Source of the DNA: Tridacna crocea
Taxonomy: Eukaryota > Mollusca > Bivalvia > Cardiida > Cardiidae
Reading direction: 5' to 3'
NCBI GenBank assembly: GCA_943736015.1
Contig: OX031063.1
Location: forward strand, 33,634,172 to 33,698,171
DNA: 64,000 nucleotides
The notes below the pieces were generated by a model. The model searched no databases. It was given only the letters and a program-made list of their open reading frames with translations, and had not been told where the DNA came from. The translations under genes were made by a program, and so were the position numbers. Numbering within the stretch: the first letter of the stretch is position 1; each line of letters opens with the position of its first letter. This document shows, piece by piece, positions 1 through 12,672 of this stretch.

Positions 1-310
1 AGAGAATTTGATACAGTAGAAATTATTATTGAAAAAGAAGGAAATACTTGTTACCGCCAACGCCCCTCCCCCCGGCTACTCCCTTCCCCACCCCTCTTTA
101 TTTCGTCCGTACTTCTTCAAATCTTCTGATATACGCATGGGGGAAACACAGAATGAATACCCTCGTAAACTCTAATCTTCATACAAACTGCAGACATTAG
201 ACAAAATCTACTGGATACAAAATGAAAGCCTAGAGACAATCGGTAATCTCCCTAGATTCACATTAACTTCATCTATAATCCTACCCTAAACGAACGTAGA
301 TCTACTTTTC

Positions 311-375
311 CGGAGAGTATAAAGCAAGATCAGCCTGCACATTCGTGCAGTCTGATCTTGCTCTATACTCTCCGC
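311..375. repeat. H hairpin
   Basis: Arms CGGAGAGTATAAAGCAAGAT and complement; loop near CACATTCGTG. Confidence 0.75.
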
Positions 376-469
376 TGCTCCCATAGTAGTTTCTGTCAAA
401 TCAATTCTATTTGTGTCGAGGAAATTTCTCAGAATCCATGTGTTCGTCATCCATTTCGATTCAATATAA

Positions 470-665
470 TTAACCCTTTATGAGACGACAAAATTTTAAC
501 CTTGTCCAAATTGGCAGCATTTACAGACGACCAGTTTGGTGAGGCTCACATGGCGCGATTTTTCTCCTACAGGATAGAAAACATTGTTAAAAAGGGAGAA
601 CATGTTGGTTTACAGCATTTTCTCCTTTTTCTTTCAATGTTTTTTTTAAAAAGAGGGTTGACGGA
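470..665 (+). mobile_element. P element, degenerate
   Basis: Starts TTAACCCTTTATGAGACGAC; the central hairpin has decayed and no 3' TTAA remains. Confidence 0.6.
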
Positions 666-1767
666 TTTCAAAAGAGATTTGTATTATTGATTCCATTGCA
701 ACGGTCCTCTCTTGTAATTGTATTTTTTCATTATTACTAAGATGAATAATCTAAGCAAGAAAAAAAAAGAACACCGAGGGAAAAAGATCACGCGACTCGG
801 AAACGCAGGAGGAAGGTCACATGATTGTCATGTACTGCATGAGAGATTTGTACTGGCTGTTTTTGTCCTCATTCATTGAGTGTCCAACTTGTTTATTTAC
901 ATGCACCAAAATATATTGAAATTACTTGCCAATAAACTATTCGAAAACATTGATGCTGACCTCTCCTGGCTACTTTTTTATCTGTTTTTAAAGAAGCCAA
1001 CTTGTGTTCAACTGAGTTCAGAAAAAGAATAACAGGCAATCAGCCATATTGTCAGAAAAAATCAAAGTACCATAGGCATCCTGAGGGATGGAACAGTAAT
1101 TGTGTTTCATTAGTAATTGTATGCAATATCTACCAGATAGCTGCGGGATGACCCTAGCCCATTTCCGTCCCATTTACCGATTCAGATCTTTTAATTTATC
1201 ATGGAATTGCTTCTTTTGTAAAAGTGTTTCTTACTGACTATTTGATTGGGCTTTATTCAATTCAGGCCAGAAGTTGAGAAGCTAGGATTCGATCCCAAAA
1301 TTATCTCTTCCTTCATGAAATCCCAAAAAATCAAACATACAGTCAGAAATGAGGTGCAGTTCATTTCTATCTTTTCTAACCAGACGTCGATCAAGTATCG
1401 AATATGGTAGATCGAGGAACAGATTTTACAAACTTGCAGCCTGGTCTAAACTCACGTTGTAAGTAAGGCTAGGGAGTCTGTGGTTCAAATGAAGTGAAAA
1501 AAAAAAAGAGATAAAGATGAACAAATAAACAAAGTATAAGTAAATTCATTGTACATACCTTGTTTTTCCGGCTCCATTGTATTTTTTTCTATTTTCCCTA
1601 AAAAATTTCCAAAATCTCATGTACTTATTAGCTTGACATGACATCTAATCGCAGTCTCTCGGACAAAAGCTGACACAGCAATTGTTAGACATATTCAGAT
1701 CGGGAGAGCACCGTCCTATCAATAAAATAAATCACAGCCTCGCAGGAACCATGAATTGTGGAATAAT

Positions 1768-2083
1768 AAGTCTCCATCGGAGTTCTCCATTTAGTGTACG
1801 GTTTTTAGCATAGATCACGCTAAGGTTAGACGTTATAGATTATTTCCTGGTTCTGTCTTTTTTGGTATCCACAAATACGTTGTTGCTGTGGGTTTTTAAG
1901 GTAATAACACAAAGGACAAAATAGAAAATAGTCAAAGAAAATGGACAACTCTCAACCTGCAAAATTAAATGGAAGATTCTAGTCAATACATGAAGGTAGT
2001 TATAGCCCAAAGCTTTGAGGTTTCGCAATTCTTTTTGTTGGTAATCCTATACAACAGAGAAGATCAAACTTCTCGTATTTATG
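1768..2083 (+). repeat. Repeat U, copy 1
   Basis: About 316 bp almost identical to 8092-8412, starting AATAAGTCTCCATCGGAG and ending CGTATTTATGTGA. Few substitutions, so a young or gene-converted pair. No coding region, internal promoter boxes or clear terminal repeats. Confidence 0.8.
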
Positions 2084-2167
2084 TGAACCAGCCATTGTTA
2101 TAGTTTGTTTTATAAATGATAGCCATTGCGACACAATTTCAGTTCTTTCTTACAGATAAACATTGCT

Positions 2168-2275
2168 GGGTCCGTATTCACCAACCGTTCTTAAGAATAT
2201 TGTTTGTCTTATTCTACAAGATTTTCTACATTTGAAAGTAACATGACTTCTGATTGGCTAAACCATTTGCCTGTT
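2168..2275 (+). mobile_element. Q element, left half
   Basis: GTCCGTATTCACCAACCGTT through GATTGGCTAAACCATTTG; the mirror half is missing. Confidence 0.65.
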
Positions 2276-2667
2276 TGCTGTCCGACATCAGCCAGTATCT
2301 CCGGACAGCATTCATTCATCAGCACTTGCTGCTTTCCTACATCAGCAACGGTCCAGGCAATGTTTGGAGGCGAGAGGAAGGAAAGCTACCATTACAACAA
2401 AACGTATGAACTTTCAACGATGTCTCTGAGAAGGGATCATTAGAACGCATTTTGGAAACGGATAAAATGCTGCGTACAATGTTTATGCAAAAGGATTAAT
2501 AGCTAATAACCAGCATTTGTCCTTTTCTCTGTACATCGTTTTCCTCTATGTGATAGACAGTTGCATCAATTAAGCCACAATGACTTAGTTGGGAGCAAAT
2601 GCTTGCAAAAATATGGATGGTGCTAAAATTATGTGACCAGGTAAGGGTTACGAAAACGATTCTCTAA

Positions 2668-2800
2668 GTTGTTTAACTATTTACCACACAATCCCGACTT
2701 TCAACGATCCTGGAGAGGAAGCCTGTTGAAAACCTTTTGGGAAAAAGAGAAACTGCTGTTCTCCTTTTCCCAGAATGTTTTCTACCCATTTCTACCCATT
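2668..2800 (-). mobile_element. P element, partial
   Basis: Has TTTACCACACAATCCCGACT and one imperfect hairpin, then ends at TTCTACCC. Confidence 0.55.
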
Positions 2801-3775
2801 CACACACAGAAATCACCAATGAGTATGTCGTCTTATAATACATTGAATTAATTCTTGTCCAATTTTTTTTTTGTCGTTTGGTACAGAGTTAAAAGTGAAT
2901 GAAAATGCTTACCAAAAGGGAGGCAATCTTGAACACGCTCATAACTGTTGTCCGAATAGGCTCCCTTGATTTGTAGTGCTTTTCGATGACCCTGTCAAAT
3001 TAGCTTCTTTCTTTATCCAGAAGTTTTGTTTTCACAGAGGAAGGGCAAAAAATTAGTGCGTAAAGGAGAACAGAATCCGCCATAATCCCATGCAGAAAAT
3101 TACAGCATTTTTTTACCAGAAAAAAGGGCAAAGGTGGATAATGCACATGTAAATATTTTTCTCCATTAAGTTTTCTGCATGTTAATGGACCATTCCACCT
3201 CAATACCAGGTCTGTTGTAAGACAAACTGATCCATGATGATATAATGAGATGCTACGTGTAATGTAGATCGGATTTGCATGAAACCCCCTTTTTCTATAG
3301 AATGACTCGATGACGATTCTTTTTTTTTTTTTCAACTTCATATGAGACGAATCCAGATAAAACATGATATTTTTAATATATTGGCATTAAAATTCTGCTG
3401 TTATCTCAAAGTTTTGCATAATGATATAATTCTGTTTTACGTCCGACCTTTTTTAAATGAGACGACTCGAGAAGAAATTATACTCGTGTGTAATCGTGAA
3501 AAATCTGTAGTTTATCTCAAAGTAGAATGTCGATTTTATAACTGCTGACATCAATGTCGACATTTTGATAAATGAAAAAAAAAAAACAGAATTCACCAAC
3601 ACTGTCTGGTCTTTTTTCTCTCATTGTACACAGGTAAATCTAAGTCTGATGAACATCGTTACAAATATTGTGACATTAGTCATTATTTGTTGAAAGACCG
3701 TAATATACGAGCAAGAGGCATCTTCGATTTTTAAGATTTAGTACTTTTAACAAAACTTCATAAGGGATTTTTATC

Positions 3776-3942
3776 TCATTACCAAGCAATAATATTTTAG
3801 GCTTGTCCAAATCGGGTAGAAAACTTTGTGGGAAAATGAGAAAATGCTGGTTACCAGCATTTTCTCATTTTCTCACAATGTTTTCTAAAGGTTTCTTTCT
3901 CAGGGTCGTCAAAAGTACGGGTTGTGTGGGTAATGGGTCAAT
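3776..3942 (+). mobile_element. P element, internally deleted
   Basis: TIR-like TTACCAAGCAA, perfect hairpin around GAAAATGCTGGTTACCAGC, 3' end GTAATGGGTCAA. Confidence 0.7.
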
Positions 3943-4889
3943 ACAATTTTTTTTGGCATTTTTTTTACACAACTACATGTATAAAACATCTATCTATAGA
4001 TGGTTGTATACAAAACACATATCAGAGCAAGTGATTCGTTTATTCGTTTATTTGCATGATCTTACACGCCGTAGCGGGGATAACAAATGAATGATTAAAC
4101 ATAACAAGCATGATTGGCAAGTTTTAACAATTATTTCAAAAACAAAATATGAAGAATTACCATGTATTTCAGAATTTAATGCTCAGATTACCATAAAATA
4201 CATTACTCAGAAAAAGAAATAAGTAACAAACAATGTCCGCCTTGTTCTCCCTCTTGGAAAAAAATATGGTTTTCAGTTATTAATAGAGCTTCAGATAGAG
4301 GTACACGTAGTGCTTTTGATTTCAATAATGAAAATATTAATTATTCTCTTCGAACCCCTTGGTTGTGGGCACTCAGAATCGCCTCATCGAGACGATTCTA
4401 ACGAATACACACAATTTAGGGTTTTGAATGGAAATAATGATATTTGAATACAATCACGCTCTCTAATCTCGAGCTCTGATCAATAAAAAAACGAACAATT
4501 TTCATCACTAAAGGTGTGCTGTCAACAGAATGACAAACACTTTGAAAAAAACGAGTCCACTTGACAATTGAACATGTCAAGTTTTAAGGCCTCGAGGACA
4601 TTATATGGGAAACTTATTGTTTTTGCTTCGTGTGTGCATTTACGCATTTTTCTCTGTAAATTACAAAACGGGCAAAAAAAAAACCTTACTTTTTTTTTTC
4701 GGTAATTACTATCTATTTTTCAAGCATTACTCTATCTTACAATCACTGTCATTTCGGCTCTGAGATTAGCCAATGATATGGTAAAACTTCGAATATAGAA
4801 AATAAGAAAATTAAGAACAGTTGATTGACCGGGTGATACTTTGTACCTTTGCATTCGAACTTGAAAAAAAAAGAAGGAATAATCAGGCC

Positions 4890-5080
4890 CAGTATTCACC
4901 AACCATTCTTAAGCATGTTCTTTGACTTATTCTCCAGAATTTTCTACATGTGTAAGTAACACACCCTCTGATTGGCTAAACCATTTAGTTTAGCCAATCA
5001 GAGGTTGTGTTACTTACACATTTAAAAAATCTTGGAGAATAAGACTAAGGATATTCTCAAGAATGGTTGGTGAATACTTC
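4890..5080. mobile_element. Q element, complete palindrome
   Basis: Begins GTATTCACCAACCATTC and ends GAATGGTTGGTGAATAC; centre GGCTAAACCATTTAGTTTAG. The whole ~190 bp is one long inverted repeat. Confidence 0.8.
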
Positions 5081-5577
5081 CTCGTGGTCATACTTATCAC
5101 AGTCCGCACCCATCCATGGCAAAAATACGGTCAGTAATCACTGTCGTTTTGACAAAGTGATCTTAGAATATGTGGAAGGGAAAAATGATCAATCTTGAAC
5201 CCAGACATCATTCACACGATTTGTAATAGAAAGATAATGTCTGAAGATTGCATGTGGTTCAAGTCTTAACCCATAATTTCATGTTACATAATTATGTAGT
5301 TTACAAAAAATGCTAAAGCAGAAAAAATGGGAGGGAAAAAAAGTATATTTAAACCCTACACAGGAAAGTAATCAAACAAATCCCACGGTTAAACTAATAG
5401 TATTTTCGAGAGAAATGTGCTGTTTCATGTCAATAATAGTTTTGAGCGATTTCTCGGATCATAAAGTACGGACAAAACCATATGTAGGCGTGAAGTTACG
5501 CAAATATTAAGTTAGTCAAGTTTAGCCCCAGTGAAGCTGTATTTAAAGTTTTGTACCAAATATCTATGTTCAAATTC

Positions 5578-5705
5578 ACCTTATACCACACAATGTAAAG
5601 TTTTAACAAACCTGCAGAAAAATACTTTTGAAGACGTTGCGGAAAAAGAAGAAAATGCTGGTAACTAGCATTTTTTTCCCATTTTTTTCAGCGTGCTTTC
5701 TTGCG
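5578..5705 (-). mobile_element. P element, degenerate
   Basis: Hairpin with a short loop (GCTGGTAACTAGC) in decayed arms, ending at a C-run. Confidence 0.45.
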
Positions 5706-6235
5706 CCCCCCCCCCAACCAATCCTTAAGACAAACCAAACGTTTATGATTTAAATCTGTTGAAACCTTCGATACATTCAGGTCTGAATTTTTGTTGCTCA
5801 GTAAAGGGCTGAAGCAATCATTTTAGATGTTATTCCAGTTAAATAAAGCCATATTATCTGACAGGCTGAAACAGCCAGTCTTGGTCAATCATATTCTAGT
5901 TTTAGAGAGATGAATTAGGATTAGATTTACTTTAAAAGATACAGTAATTTTTTTTTTTTTTAGAAGTGGTTCACGACATACCTGTTAATCATCCATCTAT
6001 AGAAGGATATCCGCTTATAATAAACAAGAAGTACATAATTTTATACATCTATTTTAAGATAGTTAATATCAATACTGGCATACCAGAATAATCATATTTT
6101 CGAAATTAAAAAATACATAGAATGTGTTAAGTCAAACGACGTTATATTTATAGTACGTGATATGCAACTAATTTTGGCACCCCTAAGCTGAACACACATA
6201 CTCTCGTGAAATGAATTAAGCTATAAGACTAAACT

Positions 6236-6238
<3 letters not shown>

Positions 6239-6295
<57 letters not shown>
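6239..6295 (+). repeat. (TC)n microsatellite
   Basis: About 28 uninterrupted TC units. Confidence 0.95.
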
Positions 6296-6298
<3 letters not shown>

Positions 6299-6584
6299 CA
6301 ATTGCCATACTTTGCAGACCCGCTTTTTTAACATTTCAAAGTGCAACCGTTTATGTTTATGTCATAATATTTTATAACAATTTATTTATAACACAATAAT
6401 TTACCATACATCATTAGAACCTTAAAGATGAAATACTAAAACATGAAAGCACATTCTTTTGCTAGAAAACAAATGAAAAACATTACAGTTCTATTAGATC
6501 GTATGACACGAGTTGGCATTTGAGATAAAAAAATGTTACTGAACAAGTCTGGAAAAAATGTTACTAAGCAAGCCTCTGGCAAGC

Positions 6585-6813
6585 TTAACTCTTTTCCAAA
6601 CGACACAATTTTGGACTGGTTCAAATTGAAAGCACTTGCAGACGACAAAATAAACGTAGGTCAAAAGTTGAAATTTGTTTTCAGCAGAATAAAAAACCTT
6701 GTGGGAAATGAAGAAAATGCTGTTTACCAGCATTTTCTTCTTTTCCCACAATGTTTTTAAAAGGCTTGTATCTCAGGGTCGTAAAACCCATGGAATGTTT
6801 GGTAAAGGGTTAA
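6585..6813 (+). mobile_element. P element, complete
   Basis: TTAACTCTTTTCCAAACGAC to TTTGGTAAAGGGTTAA; TTAA at both ends. Confidence 0.8.
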
Positions 6814-7287
6814 TTTCATGTTAGTTGACGATTTTAGTAAAAGTTTTCTCAAATGCTAACTCATGTCAGACTGGTTTTACACAAAACAATATCTTGTTGA
6901 ATATAGGTCAAAGTATGCCTCTAACTCTATGTACACAAGTAGGAACTTCCTTGAATAAATCCCGATTCACTAATCTAAAAGCGGCTAAATATGACGTCAC
7001 ATAATGACCTCACATAACACTTAGTATCTAAAATGTGTGTAAGGTAAGAACATTTTATAATGGATATATAGCCTGAACACTGAAAGCATGGATAATAGTG
7101 TGATACAAATAAATTAACTTCACAGCATATTATCCCTGAAACAAATCTCAAGCAGAAATCTTTGCAGGCATTCTTGTTAAACGTAAGTTATCAGCACAAA
7201 TTAATATATACTGACAAATATTCAACTTTTGGCAATAAGACGCTTTTCGTGTTAAAAGTTAAAAGATTCATTGGCCTATCACGAAAC

Positions 7288-7425
7288 ATCGAAATAGCAC
7301 ATTGGTTCATCGCCTCTATATCGTATAAAGTAATACAAGGGAGTTAACTTTTCTTTGATATCGTCGCACACTCTCTGCTATCATACACGATATAGAGGCG
7401 ATGCATCAGTGTGCTATTTTCAGTC
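7288..7425. mobile_element. MITE-like inverted repeat
   Basis: AAATAGCACATTGG, then ATCGCCTCTATATCGT, mirrored at the other end as ACGATATAGAGGCGATGCAT and GTGTGCTATTTTC; about 60 bp of unrelated DNA between. Confidence 0.65.
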
Positions 7426-7687
7426 AAAGAGTCTAGCAATGGGACAAAGAAAAATTCGGTGGTCCCGGTTAAAACCAACGGATCATCGAAGGCCTGGGTT
7501 ACAAGCGATCTGTCTTTTTGCCAACAAACATTTAAGATAAGAAAAAATGCTACCCTTTCTATCAGAATATAGCCATTACGAAAAGAAAGGAAATGACTAA
7601 ATTTGCAGAGAGTGACGAAAGAGATTCGGACTTTGATTATACTTGTTTCTACAATGAAAATGTAATCCTTGTATCAGTCCTTTGACA

Positions 7688-7803
7688 CAGTATCCTGGCT
7701 TTTAAACGACCCTGAGAGAGAAGGATTATGAAAACATTATTAGCAAAGAAGAAACTGCTTGTAATCAGTGTTTCATCTTTTCTTAAATAACGTATTCTAC
7801 CCT
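7688..7803 (-). mobile_element. P element, degenerate
   Basis: Recognised by ACGACCCTGAGAGAGAAGG and a damaged hairpin (GAAACTGCTTGTAATCAGTG). Confidence 0.4.
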
Positions 7804-8032
7804 ATGAAGGACAAACGTCATCATTCTGGCCACCTGTACTTTGTGGTGTCAAACTGCTTTAAGTTAGGACCAGTCTTAAATTTCGTCATTTGGTAACAAA
7901 TCAATCCTATCACTTCCACAGACAAAAGTAATGGCTTTTGCAACGGTTCATGTCAAGATCAGTCTGCACAGAACGATCTGCTAACTGGTGAAGAATCACT
8001 ATGCTGTCTGCTTGTTTAGTAGCAGCCGACAG

Positions 8033-8605
8033 GATTTGAGCCCTGCCCCGGCCAGTAAGGGCTTATGCATACCCACAATGCATCATACCAATAAGTCTCC
8101 ATCGGAGTTCTCCATTTAGTGTATGGTTTTTAGCATAAATCACGCTAGGGTTAGACGTTATAGATTATTTCCTGGTTGTGTCTGTTTTGGTATTCACAAA
8201 TACGTTGTTGCTGTGGGTTTTTAAAAGTAATAACACAAAGGACAAAATAGAAAATAGTCAAAAAAAATGGACAACTCTCAACCTGCAAAATTAAATGGAA
8301 GATTCTAGTCAATACATGAAGGTAGTTATAGCCCAAAGCTTTGAGGTTTCGCAATTCTTTTTGTTGGTAAACCTATACAACAGAGAAGATCGAACTTCTC
8401 GTATTTATGTGAATCAAATATTGATGGATCCGTAACAGTCACTTGTTTTAATACCCGACTGAACCCCCAGTCAGACTGGTCTTTCGACCTGCAGAAAGTT
8501 TACCAACAGCGAAAAGTTTCGGCTCAGGTCAGCCTGCGCAGTCCGCGCAGGCTGACCTGGGTCGATACTTTTCGCAGATGCATGAAGCCCACTTTTCACA
8601 GATCA
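8033..8605 (+). mobile_element. R element interrupted by repeat U
   Basis: R sequence 8033-8091 and 8413-8605, with the hairpin GGTCAGCCTGCGCAGTCCGC and complement at about 8530-8562; 3' end GATGCATGAAGCCCAC...CATTGCTCAT. Confidence 0.68.
8092..8412 (+). repeat. Repeat U, copy 2, inserted in an R element
   Basis: Splits an R element between CATACC and ATTGATGGATCCGTAAC; the joined flanks match intact R copies such as 29592-29862. This shows U is mobile and moved after R. Confidence 0.78.
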
Positions 8606-8762
8606 TTGCTCATTTTTTTATTATTATTTCTTGGTTCAGTGGGTTGCATAAAACCGTCGAAAGAGATCTAGGTTATATATTTTGCGCTGAAACAGTTAAA
8701 CTTCAGAACAATCCTGATTGGTGCATAATCAACCCGGTTGTACTAATCACAATATCCTCCAG

Positions 8763-8958
8763 GGTTCGTATTCACCAACCATTCTTAAGAACGTTCTTAG
8801 TCTTCTTCTTCAGAATTTTGTCAGCATGAAAGTAACAGAACTTCTGATTGGCTAAACCATTTGGTTTAGCCAATCAGAAGTTCTGTTACTTTCACTGTCA
8901 GAAAATCCTGAAGAATAGGACAAAGAATATTCTTAAGAATGGTTGGTGAATGTGTACC
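8763..8958. mobile_element. Q element, complete palindrome
   Basis: GGTTCGTATTCACCAACCAT to its inverted end at AATGGTTGGTGAATGTG; centre CTAAACCATTTGGTTTAG. Confidence 0.8.
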
Positions 8959-9072
8959 CTGGACTCTGTATGTACCACATTAGACTGCTCATTCCCTGGC
9001 AACTAATTATTCCAGAAAAACAACAGTAGTTGTCCTTTGATCTCTGAAGGTTAGTTTTTAAGCTGTATACAT

Positions 9073-9674
9073 CTAGTATAACAAGTCCATCCCGGATGAA
9101 AAAGGTCGAGTTGTATTTGTTAGCCTAGTTTTAACTGTAATATCCTCTTTATCACCCTCGCCCTCCGCGGCGCCAAGAATTCTAGAAAACAGGTCAAGGG
9201 TCTGATGTCCATCTAAGATCGTTTCGTTCGGGCCTGCCCGATAATCCCGTCTACGAGACCCCCGAGGGTCATGCGACTGTTCCTCCATAACTTTATAGTA
9301 TAATCGCCGCCGTTGCTCTGTTGCCAATAAGTCCACCTCAATAACTCTTGTAACTATAGCTTGATTCTTTCTCCACACATTAAACTCTATATCTACTGGA
9401 GTTATTCTTTCCGCAGTCACTCTAACAGTTATGTAAGCTTTCCCGTCTTTCAGAAGTAGATCTACTTTTTCTCCGACTGTATCGAAATCGTTTGTGCCGT
9501 ACGATAAGTTACCGCTAGAACCATCCGCATGGAGAAAACGCGGGTCGCCATAGATGTCTTCCGAATGATGTTTGACGTCAATACTCTGGTGTATGTCTTT
9601 AGAATCGATGGTAGAAAGTCGCTCTAGCAGCAGTTCCGTGACGCTTCGTTTCGTTTTCGGTGGGTCTTTCTTAA
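9073..9674 (-). CDS. Probable C-terminal coding exon of the giant gene (200 residues to stop)
   Basis: The frame is open from a clear acceptor (TTTCTATTTCAG, exon starts at 9674) to a TAG at 9075-9073. It needs one base from the previous exon, which is exactly what the donor at 30745 supplies (G+TT gives Val). The encoded tail starts KKDPPKTKRSVTELLLERL. It contains a strand-rich segment (KVDLLLKDGKAYITVRVTA, then ITPVDIEFNVWRKNQ) that may form a beta-sandwich, a charged helix-like stretch (LLATEQRRRLYYKVMEEQ), and ends RPFSSGMDLLY. Style fits the giant exon's C-terminus (DEDLYRKF, EDIYGDPRF). I do not recognise a named domain. Alternatives: other small exons lie between, or this is a separate gene's last exon. 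The exon itself is more certain than the link. Confidence 0.72.
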
Positions 9675-9749
9675 CTGAAATAGAAATGGTAAAAACTCGC
9701 TTATATGAACTGAACTATAGAACTTTGGAGCGTCTAAATCTCCTAGGAA

Positions 9750-9885
9750 ACGGCAATAAATTTCAGACTTCAAAAATTGAAAGCATTTGTGGAACATAAG
9801 TGGAAAACGTTTAACAAAATGCTTGTTACAAGGATTTTTTTTCCCCACATAATAATTTCAAAACACCACCCGTTAAAGGTTGTAC
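9750..9885 (+). mobile_element. P element, degenerate
   Basis: AAATTGAAAGCATTTGTGG followed by a decayed hairpin; it lies just upstream of the 9073-9674 exon in the intron. Confidence 0.4.
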
Positions 9886-10337
9886 ATAAGGACAGGTGAT
9901 GGTTATGTACAGGGCTTGTTTATCAAATATACATGTAGATATTTCCGAAGTACAGAAAGTAAATGCACGATTTTTTGGTAGAGGGTTAAGTCCTGATGCT
10001 ATAGTTATTTAACAAGCGAAAGAATTTGTAGCTGATCCCAGTTATAAGGACTGACAGACGACAAGTCAAAAATGATCTAACTTATGTTTGTAATGTGTTT
10101 AACAATGTTTTCAAGATTATTTCAGTTATTTCGCGTCGACCACTGCACCTATATATGCTCTGGCTGAGTTTCATTTACCAGCACATTATTATTCAAAATA
10201 TGTTGGCTGAAGTCTCACATAACTGTAACTAAATAAAAAAACAACAACAGTGCCGAGTTGGAAAAAATTAAAACTCTTATTATCAGCATTTTTGTTTTTC
10301 CCAGCGATATTTTTTAATGTCTTTCACCCAAGAAACC

Positions 10338-10564
10338 TTACCTCTTTACCAAACGACAAAATATTAGACTGGTCCAAACTCAAAGCACTTGCAGACGACA
10401 AGATAAACATGACTCAAGAATTGAAATTTGTTTCAAGTAGGGTAGAAAACATTGTTGGAAAAGGAGAAAATGCTGGTTACTAGCATTTTTCCCTTCACAC
10501 AGTGTTTTCAAAAGGCTTCTATCTCAAGGTCGGAAAAACCAAGGACTGTTTGGTAAAGGGTTAC
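10338..10564 (+). mobile_element. P element, near complete
   Basis: CTCTTTACCAAACGACAAAA to TTTGGTAAAGGGTTA; both outer ends read TTAC, not TTAA. Confidence 0.75.
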
Positions 10565-10848
10565 AACACAAGATTGTATGGTGAATGGTTACTTTTTTAC
10601 AGCTAACAAAATAAATTTGACTAAAATTTTACATGCTCATTGCATATAATTAGGCTTTAGTGTAGTATTACGTAGAGAAAGTTGTAGAGCCAAGATCAGA
10701 TTGTACGCTCTTTGTATTCTGATGTTGATCTACGCTTTCAGCAAAAGCCATTAAGTTGCTTTTTGTTTGTGAAAAAGTCACAGTGAAAGCCGTTCGGCTA
10801 GTTGAATACTTTACACTGCGTTTCATAATTTACTTCAAAGGAATTCAT

Positions 10849-11125
10849 ATTATATGACCTGTGCTCTTTGATAAAGGAGCTTAAAGCATCTGCGTAAAGT
10901 TTCTAACCCAGGTCAGCCTGCGCAGTCCGCGCAGGCTGACCTGGGTCGAAACTTTTCGCTACTGGTAACTTTTTCGTCTGTCCAAGGACCAGTCTACGTC
11001 ATGATTACGTCGGTTGTTAAATAAAAGTGGCTGTTATGGGTTCTTAAGTATGTGATGACTTGCTTGGTGTGATGGGTTTCGGAGATGCATTAAGACCCCT
11101 TTTGCCAGAGCATGGTTCATATATA
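10849..11125 (-). mobile_element. R element, complete
   Basis: Terminal parts CTGTGCTCTTTGATAAAGGA and CTTTTGCCAGAGCATGGTTC are inverted. The internal hairpin is CCCAGGTCAGCCTGCGCAG and its complement. Confidence 0.75.
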
Positions 11126-11247
11126 ATATGCAAATTTTCTGTCTGGCTTTCACAAAGATTTCCCCTTGATATAGCATGTTTGTTGTCAAGTGTCTCGTTA
11201 TATATCGTCAATTGACATCAGCTATGAAAGTAATTTTCTCATAAATT

Positions 11248-11735
11248 AGCCATGGTCTGTGAAAATGGGTCTTAATGCCTCCGTAAAAGGTATTGACTCA
11301 GGTCAGTCTGCGTGGTTCACGCAGGCTGATCTGGGCCTGAACCTTTTGCTGTTGGATCAATTTTCTGGATGTCCACGGACCATTTTTCCTCATGATAATT
11401 GGTTGTTGAACAAACTGGGTTTTATTGATCCATAACTGTATAAGGTTTTGCAAAATTAACTCTTTTCCAAACGACAAAATTTAGACTGGTCCAAGTTTGG
11501 AGCATTTGCAGACGACAAAATAAACGTACCTCAAAAATTGAAATTTGTTTTGGGTATGGTCGAAAACATTGTGGGAAAATGAGAAAATGCTGGTTACCAG
11601 CATTTTCTCCTTCTCCTTTTCTCACACAATGTTTTTCAGAAGGCTTCTTTCTCTCTTTCTCTAGGTCGTAAAACCCAGGGACTGTTTGGTACAGTGCTTC
11701 ATGGGATGCATTTACCTCCCATTTGTTAGAGCATA
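11248..11735 (-). mobile_element. R element interrupted by a P element
   Basis: GCCATGGTCTGTGAAAATGG at the left; hairpin at 11300-11335; R resumes at 11694 with CATGGGATGCATTTACCTCC. Confidence 0.68.
11456..11693 (+). mobile_element. P element nested in an R element
   Basis: TTAACTCTTTTCCAAACGAC to TGTTTGGTAC; the 3' TTAA is lost. R sequence continues on both sides. Confidence 0.75.
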
Positions 11736-12608
11736 ATTCATTTAATTATTATTATTATTATCATTTCATTATCATTATTATTATTTATTTCGTACAATGA
11801 CTGCAAGATCTACCATTCCGGGTAAAACTGGTAAGTATTGACAGAGTGATCGTCACCACATGGAACAAGGGTCCAGTACACGTCTTAAGCCCTGTCTGCA
11901 CGAAAGGCTATTTCAAGAACTGCCTTTTGCAGATCGCATGCATTCAGATCAGACTGCACAGGACTTGACGTGCCTGTTTTCAAGTTGGAAATGCAGCGTT
12001 CTAAAAACGCAGAGATAAGTTTATTTTTTTTCCCGAGAGATTTATGATGGTCATTGCGACAAAAAATCGTGCTGGAAAAAAAAGCCCTTATCTAGCAAAG
12101 TACTGGTATAAGAAGTTCACAGGAACCATGGATAGGTGCGCTGTCCGCCGCAATATAACCGTAATAATGTTTGAAACACCAAACATACAGAACAAAAACT
12201 ACTAGTATTTACAAAGCTACAGTCAATCGTCGGGTTCTTTGCAGAGGTAGGTATCTCAAGTTTGTATTTTAAATTAAAATAGTATAAGGTAAAGTCGAAT
12301 CCCATAATATGCTGCTATGCGCCACTCAATGAGCTTTTGCCGACAGGCGATATCGAAATCAGACTGGATGACTCTGTTGTTGGATCTTGATCAGTCTCTT
12401 GCATTTAGTTTTTCAAGCTGGTACGGCGTTGAGTTTTCAATATTTCAGTTCTGACCATCATAACAATTGATCAAGAAGTTTAGAAAAGCTTTGAAGAATT
12501 TGTCAAGATTCTTACAAAGCAGTTGGAGGGTCAAGTAAAGTATTCCCATGGTAATGACCGTAAAAGTTTAACCCTTCCAACACCTAAGGCCAAAACAGAG
12601 GCATTTGC

Positions 12609-12672
12609 GAACGGTATAGATCAAGATCAGACTGCACAGGACCTGCAGTATGATCTTTGATCTATACCGTTC
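12609..12672. repeat. H hairpin
   Basis: Arms GAACGGTATAGATCAAGATC and near complement. Confidence 0.72.

Larger units (their letters stand above)
1..9072. other. Repeat-rich flank beyond the 9073 exon
   Basis: No supported gene. Any 3' UTR of the giant gene would start at 9072 and run downward; a minus-strand AATAAA lies near 8618-8623. The rest holds P, Q, R, U and H repeats listed separately. I see nothing assignable in 700-1760, 2810-3770, 3945-4885, 5090-5570 and 5720-6235. Confidence 0.6.

Noticed and set aside
1840-8354. Two near-identical 60-residue ORFs beginning MRNLKALGYNYLHVL
   Set aside because: They lie in the two copies of repeat U, and their C-terminal parts differ by frameshift; the similarity is at the DNA level.
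9073-9420. A 115-residue protein starting at a GTG
   Set aside because: Codons upstream are open in frame to an acceptor at 9675, so the GTG is internal.
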